Assembly: GCF_028687615.1 (NCBI RefSeq)
Contig: NZ_JAQTZU010000005.1
Location: forward strand, 62,001 to 126,000
Direction: 5' to 3'
DNA from: Methylovulum sp.
GTDB taxonomy: Bacteria > Pseudomonadota > Gammaproteobacteria > Methylococcales > Methylomonadaceae
DNA: 64,000 nt
In this document: in pieces, positions 36,688 to 57,279 of the stretch
Position numbering within the stretch: position 1 is the stretch's first letter
Layout of the letters: every line of letters begins with the position of its first letter
Position numbers and translations under genes: made by a program
The notes under the pieces: generated by a model
The model's input: only the letters and a program-made list of their open reading frames with translations
What the model was told of the DNA's origin: nothing
Databases searched by the model: none

Positions 36688-37014
36688 ATGCCATCCGCTT
36701 TCGAATTGATCCTTTGCACTTGTCCTGACAAGGATACGGCAAAAAAGCTCGCCCATCTGTTGATCAGCAAAAATTTGGCTGCTTGTGTGAACATTTTGCC
36801 AGGCATCATCTCTGTATACAGTTGGGAGGGGCAAATAGAATCGGTGTCGGAATATTTGCTATTGATCAAATCCAGCAAAGAAAATTACAGTGCGATTGAA
36901 ATCACCCTCTTCAAACATCACCCTTACGAAATCCCTGAAATTATCGCCCTACCGATAGATCATGGCTTACCCGAATATCTGGATTGGATGACTACATGTC
37001 TTTCTACAAATTAA
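36688..37014 (+). CDS. cutA: Divalent-cation tolerance protein CutA
   Basis: 108 residues, standard length. It starts ELILCTCPDKDTAKKLAHLL, followed by LAACVNILPGIISVYSWEGQIE and KHHPYEIPEIIALPIDHGLPEYLDWM, the hallmarks of the trimeric ferredoxin-like CutA1 fold. It binds Cu(II) and other divalent ions; its cellular mechanism is uncertain. Its 3' end overlaps the dsbD start, the same cutA1-dsbD arrangement as in E. coli, where dsbD was once called cutA2. Confidence 0.96.
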   Translation: MPSAFELILCTCPDKDTAKKLAHLLISKNLAACVNILPGIISVYSWEGQIESVSEYLLLIKSSKENYSAIEITLFKHHPYEIPEIIALPIDHGLPEYLDWMTTCLSTN

Positions 37015-39224
37015 TTTTTTTCTGTTGGCTGGCAGTTTCCGGGCAAGCCGCCTTGGCCTTTGATGAGCAAGATTTGTTGCCGCCGGCACAAGCTTTCAAA
37101 CTATCCGCGCTGGCCTTGGATGCGGGGCGTTTACAACTGACCTGGGACATTGCCGAAGGTTATTCAGTGTACCGCAACAATATGCGCCTGCAATCGAAAA
37201 CCGACGGCGTGGATTTAGGCAAGCCCACTTACCCCGATGGCAATATCAAACATGATGAATTATTGGGCGATATTGAGCATTACCATGACTTGTTGCAGGT
37301 GCAGTTACCTTTAAAAAATAACGCCGGTGTGCAAACCATGCAGTTGTTTGTGCAATATCAGGCCTGTGCAGATCGAGGGATTTGTTATCCGCCACAGAAA
37401 CAAACCATTGATATTCAATTAGCTGGTGCGAAACCGGCGGTGCTTGCCAGTTCAAGCAACCCGCTCTTGCAATTGGCGAAAAGTTTTTCAGGTTTCACCC
37501 AGCCAGCCCCGGAGTTATTGCCGCCGGACCAGGCGTTCCAGTTTTTTGCATCAGTTAAAGATGCCAATACCTTGCATGTCAATTGGGAAATCGCCGAAGA
37601 CTATTATTTGTACCGCGAAAAAGTCCAGCTTGCCCTAACCAGTGCTGACGGCACTAGGCTAGGCACTTACACGATTCCCAACGGAACCCCCAAACACGAT
37701 GAAGCGTTTGGGCAAGTGGAAATTTTCCATAATGAACTAAGCTTCGATGTGCCCTTGATACGCGGCGGCACGGCGGCACAGACGGTGACGTTGGAAGCCA
37801 AATACCAAGGCTGTGCCGACCGGGGCGTGTGTTATCCGCCCATGACCAAAAGCATTGATTTGGAATTGTTATTGGCGCAAAACCTAAATCCCGCACCGGC
37901 ACCGCAAGTGGCATCCACCGTGTCCGAGCAAGATGCCATCGTGCAATCCTTGCATAAAGACAGTTGGGCCATGACTTTAGTGAGCTTTTTTGGCTTTGGG
38001 TTGTTGCTGGCGTTCACGCCGTGCATTTTCCCGATGATCCCGATTTTGTCGGGCATTATCGTTGGGCATGGCAACCATATTTCCACTTTGCGGGCATTTT
38101 TGCTGTCCTTGAGCTATGTATTGGCTTCCGCCTGTATGTACACGGTGTTTGGCGTACTGGCCGCCTTGTTCGGGCATAATTTGCAGGCCACGTTCCAGCA
38201 ACCGTGGATCATTGTCCTGTTCAGTGCCGTTTTTGTGTTGCTGTCCTTGTCCATGTTCGGTTTTTACCATCTGGAACTGCCCGCTTCGTTCCGTTCACGT
38301 TTGCATGATTCGAGCGAGCGGCATCGGAACGGTTCGATAGTGGGCGCGGCGATTATGGGGGCCTTGTCATCGTTGATTGTCGGGCCATGTGTCGCCGCAC
38401 CCTTGGCGGGCGCATTGATTTTTATCAGCCAAACCGGCGACGCCCTGCTAGGCGGGGCCGCCTTGTTCTTCATGGGGCTGGGCATGGGCTTGCCGTTGCT
38501 GGCCTTAGGCGCATCAGCACGGCATTTATTACCGAAAGCGGGCGACTGGCTGAATGCCACTAAAGCCGTGTTCGGCGTGATTATGCTGGCAATGGCGGTG
38601 TGGATGCTGAATCGTATTTTGCCTGCCGAAGTCAGCATGATACTGTGGGCGATGCTGCTGATTTTGCCATCGGTTTATCTCAACGCCCTGGACCCACTGC
38701 CCGAACACTGCTCTGGTTGGCGTAAGTTATGGAAAGGCTTAGGGTTGATGATGCTGACCTATGGGCTATTGTTGCTGGTCGGCGTGGGTATGGGCAACAG
38801 CAACCCGCTAAAACCCTTGCAGGGCTTCGCCGCCAACCCTAGCCAAGCGGCGGATACCGGGCTTAAATTCACTAGAGTCCGCTCACTTGCCGATTTGGAA
38901 GCCCGTGTTGCCCAAGCATCGGCTAACCATCAGCCGGTCATGGTGGATTTTTATGCCGATTGGTGCATTTCCTGTAAAGAAATGGAAGCCTATACCCTTA
39001 CTGACCCGCGCGTGAAACAGGCTTTGTCCAACACGGTCTTGTTACAAGCCGATGTCACCGAAAATAATGCCGATGACCAAGCCTTATTAAGCAAATTTAA
39101 TTTGATCGGGCCGCCAGCCATTTTGTTTTTTGACACTGAGCGCAACGAAAAATCCAAGCAGCGCGTCATTGGCTTTCAAGATGCTGAAACTTTTGTAAAA
39201 ACATTGGCCTCCGTCAAACCATAA
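36996..39224 (+). CDS. dsbD: Thiol:disulfide interchange protein DsbD with duplicated N-terminal domain
   Basis: 742 residues from ATG 36996 (MSFYKLIFFCWLAVSGQAALA, a clean signal peptide); an ATG at 36984 is also open. Moves reducing power from cytoplasmic thioredoxin to periplasmic DsbC, CcmG/TlpA-type partners. Unusually there are two nDsbD-like domains in tandem: residues about 28-145 (LLPPAQAFKLSA...ADRGICYPP) and about 170-285 (LLPPDQAFQFFA...ADRGVCYPP), each with its two redox Cys. The membrane core follows with AFTPCIFPMIPILSG and IVGPCVAAPLAGAL carrying the paired Cys. The C-terminal thioredoxin has DWCISCKEME. It overlaps cutA by 19 bp; tlpA follows 13 bp downstream. Confidence 0.96.
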   Translation: MSFYKLIFFCWLAVSGQAALAFDEQDLLPPAQAFKLSALALDAGRLQLTWDIAEGYSVYRNNMRLQSKTDGVDLGKPTYPDGNIKHDELLGDIEHYHDLLQVQLPLKNNAGVQTMQLFVQYQACADRGICYPPQKQTIDIQLAGAKPAVLASSSNPLLQLAKSFSGFTQPAPELLPPDQAFQFFASVKDANTLHVNWEIAEDYYLYREKVQLALTSADGTRLGTYTIPNGTPKHDEAFGQVEIFHNELSFDVPLIRGGTAAQTVTLEAKYQGCADRGVCYPPMTKSIDLELLLAQNLNPAPAPQVASTVSEQDAIVQSLHKDSWAMTLVSFFGFGLLLAFTPCIFPMIPILSGIIVGHGNHISTLRAFLLSLSYVLASACMYTVFGVLAALFGHNLQATFQQPWIIVLFSAVFVLLSLSMFGFYHLELPASFRSRLHDSSERHRNGSIVGAAIMGALSSLIVGPCVAAPLAGALIFISQTGDALLGGAALFFMGLGMGLPLLALGASARHLLPKAGDWLNATKAVFGVIMLAMAVWMLNRILPAEVSMILWAMLLILPSVYLNALDPLPEHCSGWRKLWKGLGLMMLTYGLLLLVGVGMGNSNPLKPLQGFAANPSQAADTGLKFTRVRSLADLEARVAQASANHQPVMVDFYADWCISCKEMEAYTLTDPRVKQALSNTVLLQADVTENNADDQALLSKFNLIGPPAILFFDTERNEKSKQRVIGFQDAETFVKTLASVKP

Positions 39225-39237
39225 CCTAGTTTACTTT

Positions 39238-39762
39238 ATGAAAAAATCCGGGCTTTATTTACTTGCCGGCCTGTTCGCGCTGGCTTGTGGCATTTTGGCG
39301 AAACATTTTTTGACCTCGCTGGAAAACACCCGCCCCTCCCCCATGCCGACGTTTACATTGCCCGACTTGGCAGGCAAACAACACAGCAGTGCAGAATGGC
39401 AAGGAAAAATACTCGTCATTAATTTCTGGGCGACCTGGTGCCCGCCCTGCCGTAAGGAAATTCCTGAATTTATGGCATTGCAAACAGAATTGGCGGCACA
39501 AGGCGTGGTGTTTATTGGCATTGCCATCGACGATAAAAAAGCCGTGAAAAATTACCAAGAAGATACGGCTTTCAATTATCCAATCCTGATTGCCAGCGAA
39601 ACCGGCATTGCCCTGGCCCATAAGTTTGGCGACAGCATGGAAGCCGTGCCTTACACTGCGGTTATCAATCGCCAAGGGGAAATTGTTTTTCGGCAGCCGG
39701 GCGAAGTTTCCAAAATTCAACTCATGTCAATTATTAAGCCTTTGTTGCAAAGCGCAAAATAA
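39238..39762 (+). CDS. TlpA-like membrane-anchored thioredoxin
   Basis: 174 residues. One N-terminal helix (LYLLAGLFALACGILAKHF) anchors or exports it. The thioredoxin domain has NFWATWCPPCRKEIPEF (CPPC active site), VVFIGIAIDDKKAVKNY, and the cis-Pro loop AVPYTAVINRQG. This is the TlpA/ResA/CcmG class that reduces cytochrome c apoproteins or copper-site cysteines in the periplasm. Position 13 bp behind dsbD strongly suggests DsbD is its electron donor. Confidence 0.92.
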   Translation: MKKSGLYLLAGLFALACGILAKHFLTSLENTRPSPMPTFTLPDLAGKQHSSAEWQGKILVINFWATWCPPCRKEIPEFMALQTELAAQGVVFIGIAIDDKKAVKNYQEDTAFNYPILIASETGIALAHKFGDSMEAVPYTAVINRQGEIVFRQPGEVSKIQLMSIIKPLLQSAK

Positions 39763-40472
39763 TTGCATTGGAAGCCAATAATTTAGCAAACACATATAAA
39801 TTTTTCACTTCTGATAATCAACTGGTTTTTTATTTTAAAGTGAACCTTATCAATTTTATCTTATTGATTTTCAATACTTAGTTTCACTCGCCAACCCGCG
39901 TCTTGTAGCGCTTGGAAAATCATTAAAATATCCAATAAATCCCAGATCAAATTATCAATCATTAAGCTGAAATTTATATCAAACTGCGATATTAGACATT
40001 GAATTTGACGGCGTCAGTATTTTATTCACCAGCACATTTTGTTTATGCTATCGACTGATGGACGATTACACAGTAAACTGCATACTTCGCCGCTAACTAA
40101 AAAGGGCTTTATTTTCGTTTTTGCGACCTCACGCGCTGTACGTCAATAAACCCCAAATCAAATAACTTACAAAGCTTCAACTGGCAACTTTGTATCCATG
40201 CCAATTTACAGCCTACTCAATCCGTAAACCTAAAAAAGCCTTGTCAAGATTTTTTGGGGAATTTTTTATGGTGAATAGTTACCTTGTTATGAAAAATAAA
40301 CCCCTATATAGTACATTTAAGTTTTTGAATTATCTTAAATTTATATTCTGTTCAAGAGTAATGCCGAAATTTGCGTTTGAATCCATTGACACCGATAGCC
40401 CGGCTGTTTTGTCAAGCCATCAGCACCACTATATCGATCCAATAACTTTAGCAAAAGGACAGATTTTTTAGG
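39763..40472. other. 710-bp region upstream of the polyketide cluster
   Basis: AT-rich non-coding DNA. Short frames (for example 40190-40471) have no recognisable similarity and are probably chance. It should contain the promoter for the polyketide operon; I could not assign one with confidence. The ATG of the PKS gene is preceded by AAAAGGACAG, a usable ribosome site. Confidence 0.5.
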
Positions 40473-50699
<10,227 letters not shown>

Positions 50700-50700
<1 letters not shown>

Positions 50701-51467
50701 TGCCCACCGCACCAAAAACCATACTCATCACCGGTGCGACCGGTGCCATTGGTGGTGCCTTGGCCCGGCATTATGCAAAACCTAATGTTTGTTTGATCTT
50801 GCAAGGCCGTAATGCCGCCGCCCTGAAAGACATCGCCAATACCTGCACCCAAGCCGGTGCGGTGGTTGTCACACAACAGTTGGATTTGCGTGACATTCCG
50901 GCATTGCAACAGTGGTTGGCAGAACTCGCGGACAAACAATTGCCCGACTTGGTAATCGCCAATGCCGGTATCAATATTGCCCATGACCAACAGACTGGTG
51001 AACAATGGCAGGACGTGGAAGCCCTGCTTGATGTCAATATCAAGTCCACCCTGGCCTTAGTCCATAGCTTGGTGCCAACCATGCGCCAACGTCGCAGCGG
51101 GCAGATTGCCTTGATCAGCTCATTGGCGGCATATTATGGGTTGCCGGTAACACCGAGTTACTGCGCCAGCAAAGCCGCCATCAAAACCTACGGTGAAGCC
51201 ATGCGCGGCTGGCTCAAATGCGATAACGTGCAGATTAATGTCGTCATGCCAGGCTATGTCAAATCGGATATGGCGGATGCCATGCGCGGCCCGAAACCGT
51301 TTTTATGGACTCCAGAACGGGCGGCGCAAGTTATCGCAAAAGGTTTGGAAAAAAATCAAGCCAGGATCAGTTTCCCTTTCCCATTAAATTTAGGCACTTG
51401 GTTTCTGGCGGTATTGCCCGCGCCACTGCCGCAATGGATTTTATCGCTGCTCGGTTACGGCGGTTAA
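50700..51467 (+). CDS. Short-chain dehydrogenase/reductase (RkpH-like)
   Basis: 255 residues of the classical SDR family. ILITGATGAIGGALA binds NAD(P)H, VIANAGIN is the NAG motif, and the catalytic Ser and YCASK (Tyr/Lys) are in LISSLAAYYGLPVTPSYCASKAA. A hydrophobic C-terminal tail (FPFPLNLGTWFLAVLPAPLPQWILSLL) suggests membrane association, as in 3-ketosphinganine reductases. Placement right after an alpha-oxoamine synthase implies reduction of its amino-ketone to an amino alcohol (inference). One-base overlap with the capsule gene upstream. Confidence 0.9.
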
Positions 51468-51549
51468 ATTTATGGGAAAATGACAGCCACCTAGCACTTT
51501 CCGCTTAAACCCGGTCGTTTCGTTTTCTGGTAACATTGGTAAGCAATCT

Positions 51550-53067
51550 ATGATGGTCTCTCTCGTTTTGCCGCCGTTAATCGCAAGTATCATCCTATCC
51601 TTCCCACTGGAACAATGGCTGGTCCCCAAACCGCTACCCGTCTGGCGGCGTCCCACGGCAGCGGCATTCCTACATATCGGTCTCTGGAGCGTCTGCTTCG
51701 CCATCTTGCTATTATTGCTGCAACGCCCGTGGTTTGCCGTTGTGAATCTATTGGCATTCCAACTATTATTACTCTTGGTCAATCAAGCCAAATATGACAG
51801 TTTGCGCGAACCGTTCATCTTCCAAGATTTTGAATACTTTACCGACGCCATCAAGCACCCCAGATTGTATTTGCCTTTTTTTGGCATCGCCCGGACTATC
51901 GCCGCAACAATTGGCTTCGTTAGCGCGTTTGTTATCGGCCTAGTCTTGGAAACCCCGCTGACCGACACGCTAACAACACCTGTTTTTATCCTGCTGTCCG
52001 TGCTGCTGGCTGGAATTGGCCTGCAATTGGTTCGTTTCAGCTTAAAAAACTGTCCGGCTATCACCTATAATCCTGCCGAAGATTTAATCACGTTAGGACA
52101 ACTGGCTTTTTTTTGTTGCTATTGGAATAAGGAGCGGATAACCCGGCAACTGGAACATGGCAATTCGCCTTTTCAATCCCCGATTACACAGCCAGCCCAA
52201 GCCCTGCCACATATTGTCGTGATCCAAAGCGAATCATTTTTTGACCCGCGCAGCCTGTCAACCAACATCAAAGCGTCAGTCCTGGAACAATACGACGCCA
52301 CCCAAAGGGAATCCTGCCAATTCGGACGCTTGCAAGTCCCTGCCTGGGGAGCCAACACCGTCCGTACCGAATGCGGATTTTTGACCGCCCTAACCCCCGA
52401 ACAAATGGGCATACACCAGTTCAACCCCTACCGTTTGCTGGCAAACCACAGCATCCCGAATCTAGCGGGCCACCTTAAACAAGCGGGATACCGGACGCTT
52501 TGCATCCATCCTTACCACAGCACTTTTTACCTGCGCAATAAAGTTTTTCCGCGTATGGGATTCGATGGATTCATCGACCTAAGCAGTTTTGACGAAGCGC
52601 AAAAATGCGGGCAATTCATCGGCGATTTGGCGATTGCCGACAAAATCCAAGAATTGCTAAATGCCGAATCCGAACAACCACTGTTCATCTTCGTCATCAC
52701 GATGGAAAACCACGGCCCCTTGCATCTTGAACAACCCAATCCCGACACGCTGGAACAGTGTTATCACAGCGCACCAGAACAAGCCTGTGATGATTTGACA
52801 GTCTATCTGCAACATCTGCAAAACGCCGATTTGATGATAAAGCAGCTCAAGGACAAACTGCTGGCCAACCAACGTGAAGGCTTGTTATGCTGGTTTGGCG
52901 ACCATGTGCCGATTATGGAGAATATCTACCAACGCTTTGGCGAACCGGACGGCTTGACGGATTATTTTGTTTGGAAAACGTCAGGGAAAAAAGCGGGGAA
53001 TTTGGCAGATAAGCAAGATTTGGCGATACACGAATTGGCGGCTTTATTACTAAAATTATGCAACTAG
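51550..53067 (+). CDS. LTA-synthase-like membrane sulfatase-fold enzyme (RkpI-like)
   Basis: 505 residues. Four to five membrane helices in the first about 170 residues are followed by an alkaline-phosphatase/sulfatase-fold domain. IQSESFFDP, GANTVRTECGFLTAL (candidate Thr nucleophile), IHPYHSTFYLRNKVFPRMGFDGFID, ITMENHGPLH and WFGDHVPIM match the metal and catalytic blocks of LtaS/OpgB-type phosphoglycerol transferases. Such enzymes move phosphoglycerol or phosphoethanolamine onto extracytoplasmic glycans or lipids. The upstream gap is 82 bp with a weak ribosome site at ATG 51550 or 51553. It ends 9 bp from the convergent NAD-kinase-like gene. Confidence 0.88.
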   Translation: MMVSLVLPPLIASIILSFPLEQWLVPKPLPVWRRPTAAAFLHIGLWSVCFAILLLLLQRPWFAVVNLLAFQLLLLLVNQAKYDSLREPFIFQDFEYFTDAIKHPRLYLPFFGIARTIAATIGFVSAFVIGLVLETPLTDTLTTPVFILLSVLLAGIGLQLVRFSLKNCPAITYNPAEDLITLGQLAFFCCYWNKERITRQLEHGNSPFQSPITQPAQALPHIVVIQSESFFDPRSLSTNIKASVLEQYDATQRESCQFGRLQVPAWGANTVRTECGFLTALTPEQMGIHQFNPYRLLANHSIPNLAGHLKQAGYRTLCIHPYHSTFYLRNKVFPRMGFDGFIDLSSFDEAQKCGQFIGDLAIADKIQELLNAESEQPLFIFVITMENHGPLHLEQPNPDTLEQCYHSAPEQACDDLTVYLQHLQNADLMIKQLKDKLLANQREGLLCWFGDHVPIMENIYQRFGEPDGLTDYFVWKTSGKKAGNLADKQDLAIHELAALLLKLCN

Positions 53068-53076
53068 GTTATAAAG

Positions 53077-54003
53077 TCATCCAGCGGTAACCAGCTTTGC
53101 TTTTTCTTTTGCCACACCAATAGTCGCAACTGAACCGGAATTGAAATGTAGAAAGTCCGATTCAATGCCATCCGAAAATATCACGCCATTAATTGGCATA
53201 TATGACTCTAAAACCAGTTTGGTTTGGCCTGCTAATATGCCGGCAACGAGGTTTGATTGTGTTTTCTGGCTTTGAAAGGGTTCCCGGACGGCGAAGAATA
53301 ATTGCCCGTCTTTAAGTTTGACCACTTTCTTTTTGGCGTCGTCTTTTTCTATAAATTGGTGCATTGCAAATGTCATGTTAAAAATAGAACTCAACCAACC
53401 CGTAGAACCCGCCTGTGTCGAAACGATGACTCCTGATGATGAATGCTCTTCGGTTTTGTCGGTATATGAGATTTTATAACGTGCCGAAACATGTGAGGAT
53501 GCGCCAATAAATAAGTCATTAAATGCCAAGAGACGTTGTCCGTTATTCAACGCAGCTTCTGCAAGGGTAACTGTTTTGGCATTAAAATTATTGTCCATTA
53601 CTTTTTCGACAGCGCCAATAAAATTAACAGGATTAAATGGCAACAAAAAACCGTCATAGCGTGCAATGTCGGGATTGACGGCTATTATGGGGATTTCATT
53701 GACATATTTTGCCGTGTTGGCAACAAGTCCATCCTGGCCAATCACAATAACGACCTGCTTATCGTTAAAGAGAAATGAGGGTAAGAAATTTCGTTCGACA
53801 ATTTTATTTTTTATCACCGTAGAAAGTTGGCGTTGCATCATTGAAAGTGACTGATGGAAATTATCATGTTCGAGCTGATAATCGTCGAAACTTCCCCCTG
53901 AGCGGTCAATATAAAACTTTGCCTGCGCTTTGGTATTGAAGCGTTCAACCAAAAGTTCAAGACGGGTTTTGCTTTTAACGATAATGGCGTATTCAATGGT
54001 CAT
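53077..54003 (-). CDS. NAD kinase-like protein (ATP-NAD kinase superfamily)
   Basis: 308 residues. VVIVIGQDGLVANTAKYV holds a GQDG in place of the usual GGDG. FNDLFIGASSHVSARYKISY and SSGVIVSTQAGSTGWLSSIF match the NE/D and TGSTA substrate regions of NAD kinases. VAGILAGQTKLVLES and INGVIFSDGIESD fit the beta-sandwich. Because GGDG is altered and the family has sugar- and lipid-kinase relatives, true NAD kinase activity is uncertain. The housekeeping nadK is expected elsewhere. It starts 6 bp after the SPFH gene stop, so the two form one unit. Confidence 0.75.
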   Translation of the reverse strand: MTIEYAIIVKSKTRLELLVERFNTKAQAKFYIDRSGGSFDDYQLEHDNFHQSLSMMQRQLSTVIKNKIVERNFLPSFLFNDKQVVIVIGQDGLVANTAKYVNEIPIIAVNPDIARYDGFLLPFNPVNFIGAVEKVMDNNFNAKTVTLAEAALNNGQRLLAFNDLFIGASSHVSARYKISYTDKTEEHSSSGVIVSTQAGSTGWLSSIFNMTFAMHQFIEKDDAKKKVVKLKDGQLFFAVREPFQSQKTQSNLVAGILAGQTKLVLESYMPINGVIFSDGIESDFLHFNSGSVATIGVAKEKAKLVTAG

Positions 54004-54009
54004 TTTCTA

Positions 54010-55020
54010 TCATTTTTTGTTGCCTAGAATCGACTCCAACAATTCCGGACTGATATTTAAATTGCCAATTTTTTGGGCATTTTCAGCAAGCTCCCTAAAC
54101 GCCAAGGCAATACTGAGCCTTGGGTCCGGATTGTTGTTAAGTGCGGTAATTAGCCGCCAATCCATCTCTTTGTAAGGTTTCAATGTGGTTTCCACAACAT
54201 AGCCTTTAGCATCCGCTTCTTTCATTTCATTCGTGGTTTTTTGATCAATTAAAAGCTTACGCTGATGCTCAACGGCAATATCCGCCTGGACTTTCATTTC
54301 ACGGAGCTTGCGGTCATTCTCGGCCTTTTGCATTTCGCTTTCCATTTTCTTCTCGTCGATTTGTTTTTTCTTTTCCTCGACGGCAATTTCCGTGTTCAAT
54401 TCAGATTCTTTAATTTTGCGCTCTTGCTCAACGGCAAAATTTCTTCGCGCATAAATGGCCTGGTCGGCTTCTTGGGATAATTTTTCCCTGGTTTCCGTTT
54501 CAAGCGCCCTGGCCATTTCAGGCGTGGCTTTTACCGCAAGGATGTTGGCCGACAAAATTTCAATACCCAGGGCCAATATGGCTTGCGAGGATTGCAGGCC
54601 TGCCTTGATTTTTGTTTCAATGGCTTTGGCGGAACGGATTGAATCTTTAAGGCCTAATTCATGGATATAAGCGGAAGTCGTTGTTTGGGCTTCGTTGATG
54701 ATGCGTTGGTTTAATTTTTCAAGCTCATTTTTTTTATAAATCCCACGACTATCCACGGTAAAGTCCAGCAATTCGGCCAAGGCCTCAGGGTTGCTAATTT
54801 TATAGGTGACCTGCCCCTGGATGGATATATTTTGGTAATCATTGGTTGATTCTTCAAATATAAATGGCAAATCATTACTGCCCATAGGAATGGCGACAAT
54901 TGAACTATTGGGCGAGAAATAAAAAAATGCTAATCCCTGCCCCTTTTTTTCAACCTGTCCATTTTTAAAATGGATGACGTAAATCATTGAATCAAATTTA
55001 ATATGGCGTATTCCAAACAT
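54010..55020 (-). CDS. SPFH/band 7 domain protein
   Basis: 336 residues. The N-terminal about 180 residues show an SPFH fold (FGIRHIKFDSMIYVIHFKNG, ISIQGQVTYKISNPEALAELLDF). VDSRGIYKKNELEKLNQRI and LGIEILSANILAVKATPEMARALETE are characteristic of stomatin/flotillin-like proteins. A long charged helix (about 185-265, REKLSQEADQAIYARRNFAV, then KKKQIDEKKMESEMQKAEND) should oligomerise as coiled coil. No N-terminal membrane helix is apparent, unlike HflK/QmcA. It is the first gene of a pair with the NAD-kinase-like protein; role unknown. Confidence 0.85.
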   Translation of the reverse strand: MFGIRHIKFDSMIYVIHFKNGQVEKKGQGLAFFYFSPNSSIVAIPMGSNDLPFIFEESTNDYQNISIQGQVTYKISNPEALAELLDFTVDSRGIYKKNELEKLNQRIINEAQTTTSAYIHELGLKDSIRSAKAIETKIKAGLQSSQAILALGIEILSANILAVKATPEMARALETETREKLSQEADQAIYARRNFAVEQERKIKESELNTEIAVEEKKKQIDEKKMESEMQKAENDRKLREMKVQADIAVEHQRKLLIDQKTTNEMKEADAKGYVVETTLKPYKEMDWRLITALNNNPDPRLSIALAFRELAENAQKIGNLNISPELLESILGNKK

Positions 55021-55087
55021 ATCGCGGCCCCCTAGAGTTAAAGTAATTAGAGATCAATATAGAAAACCTTTGTTGCAAAACAAGAGT

Positions 55088-56281
<1,194 letters not shown>

Positions 56282-56350
56282 TCAAAGCCATCGCCTAGCG
56301 GCTAATGAAGGGATTTTGGTGATGAAGTATAACATTAAGCACTCAGGCTA

Positions 56351-56457
56351 GGATGGCGTAAGGGCTCGAAGCGTGCGACAGCGACTTGTAAAACACGAAG
56401 TGAATCCCGGCTTTTGTGGCTTCATTGCTGGGATTACGTTATCGCTTCATCTCTGCC
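56351..56457. repeat. Dispersed TGCTGGGATTACG repeat, copy A
   Basis: GCTAGGATGGCGTAAGG then TGCTGGGATTACGTTATCGC up to CTCTGCC resemble, in degraded form, the inverted arms of the element at 59369-59450. It lies between tgt and the Uma2 gene and holds no gene. Confidence 0.5.
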
Positions 56458-56543
56458 CTGCGAGCTGCCATGATAAAATGACCCGGATTATCCTAACCGC
56501 ATTTTATTGCCACAAAAAACCTCAACCTACTTGGAGCAAGGCC

Positions 56544-57140
56544 ATGTCAGCCGTATTAAAACCTAGCGAATTCATCAGCGTGGAAGACTATTTAAGAGAA
56601 GAGCTAGCCAGGCAAATCAAACATGAGCTGATTGACGGCCATGTTTATGCTATGGCGGGCGTCAGTGCCAATCATGAACGGATTGCAGGGAATGTGTATA
56701 GAAAATTTGGCGACCATTTGGAAAACTCCCCGTGCGAACCGTTCGGTTCGGACATGAAACTGCGTGTCAAAGACAATTTCTTTTACCCGGATGTGATGGT
56801 CGATTGCCAGTTTGATGAGTCCGAGCCTTATTACACCGAAACGCCGGTGCTGATTGTCGAAGTCTTGTCCCGTTCAACCCGGAAAAAGGATGAGACGCTA
56901 AAATTCATGACCTACATCAACCTCCCTAGTGTGCAGGAATATGTCCTGATCGAACAAGACATTGCCGATGTCACGGTATTGAGAAGACGTGAGGGCTGGT
57001 TGCCAAACCATTATTTTTTAGGCGATGACATCACCTTTGAATCAATCAATTTGACCCTGCCAGTCGCAGACATTTATCGGCGTGTGCAAAATCAAGATGT
57101 GGCGGCATTTTTGAGCGGCGAGGCCGGACAGCCGTTATAA
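56544..57140 (+). CDS. Uma2 family (PD-(D/E)xK nuclease-like) protein
   Basis: 198 residues from ATG 56544 (TTGGAGC ribosome site); an open frame back to 56373 is repeat DNA. SVEDYLREELARQIKHELIDGHVYAMAG, ERIAGNVYRKFGDHL, NFFYPDVMVDC and PVLIVEVLSRSTRKKDETLKFMTYINLPSVQEYVLIEQD show the restriction-endonuclease-like core (Asp in PDVMV, Glu-x-Leu in VEVLS). Uma2 genes are abundant in cyanobacteria and methanotrophs, with unknown function. The flanks are copies of a dispersed repeat, hinting at gene mobility. Confidence 0.9.
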   Translation: MSAVLKPSEFISVEDYLREELARQIKHELIDGHVYAMAGVSANHERIAGNVYRKFGDHLENSPCEPFGSDMKLRVKDNFFYPDVMVDCQFDESEPYYTETPVLIVEVLSRSTRKKDETLKFMTYINLPSVQEYVLIEQDIADVTVLRRREGWLPNHYFLGDDITFESINLTLPVADIYRRVQNQDVAAFLSGEAGQPL

Positions 57141-57209
57141 ATGGCGGCTGCGCGTTCTGGGAGGACGGACAGCCGTGATGGACGATGCGGGCAACGGAGG
57201 CTTTGGCGC

Positions 57210-57243
57210 GGGGGATTACGCCATCGCTTCATTCCAGCCTACA
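57210..57243. repeat. Dispersed GGGATTACG repeat, copy B (half element)
   Basis: GGGGATTACGCCATCGCTTC then ATTCCAGCCTAC corresponds to the right arm of the element at 59416-59450. It sits between the Uma2 gene and gloB. Confidence 0.5.
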
Positions 57244-57279
57244 AGCTACTGATTTTAAAATTCAAACTGAATACATTTT

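Noticed and set aside
40190-40471. 93-codon frame directly before the PKS gene
   Set aside because: No ribosome site and no similarity; ends at the PKS ribosome site, so it is more likely leader DNA.
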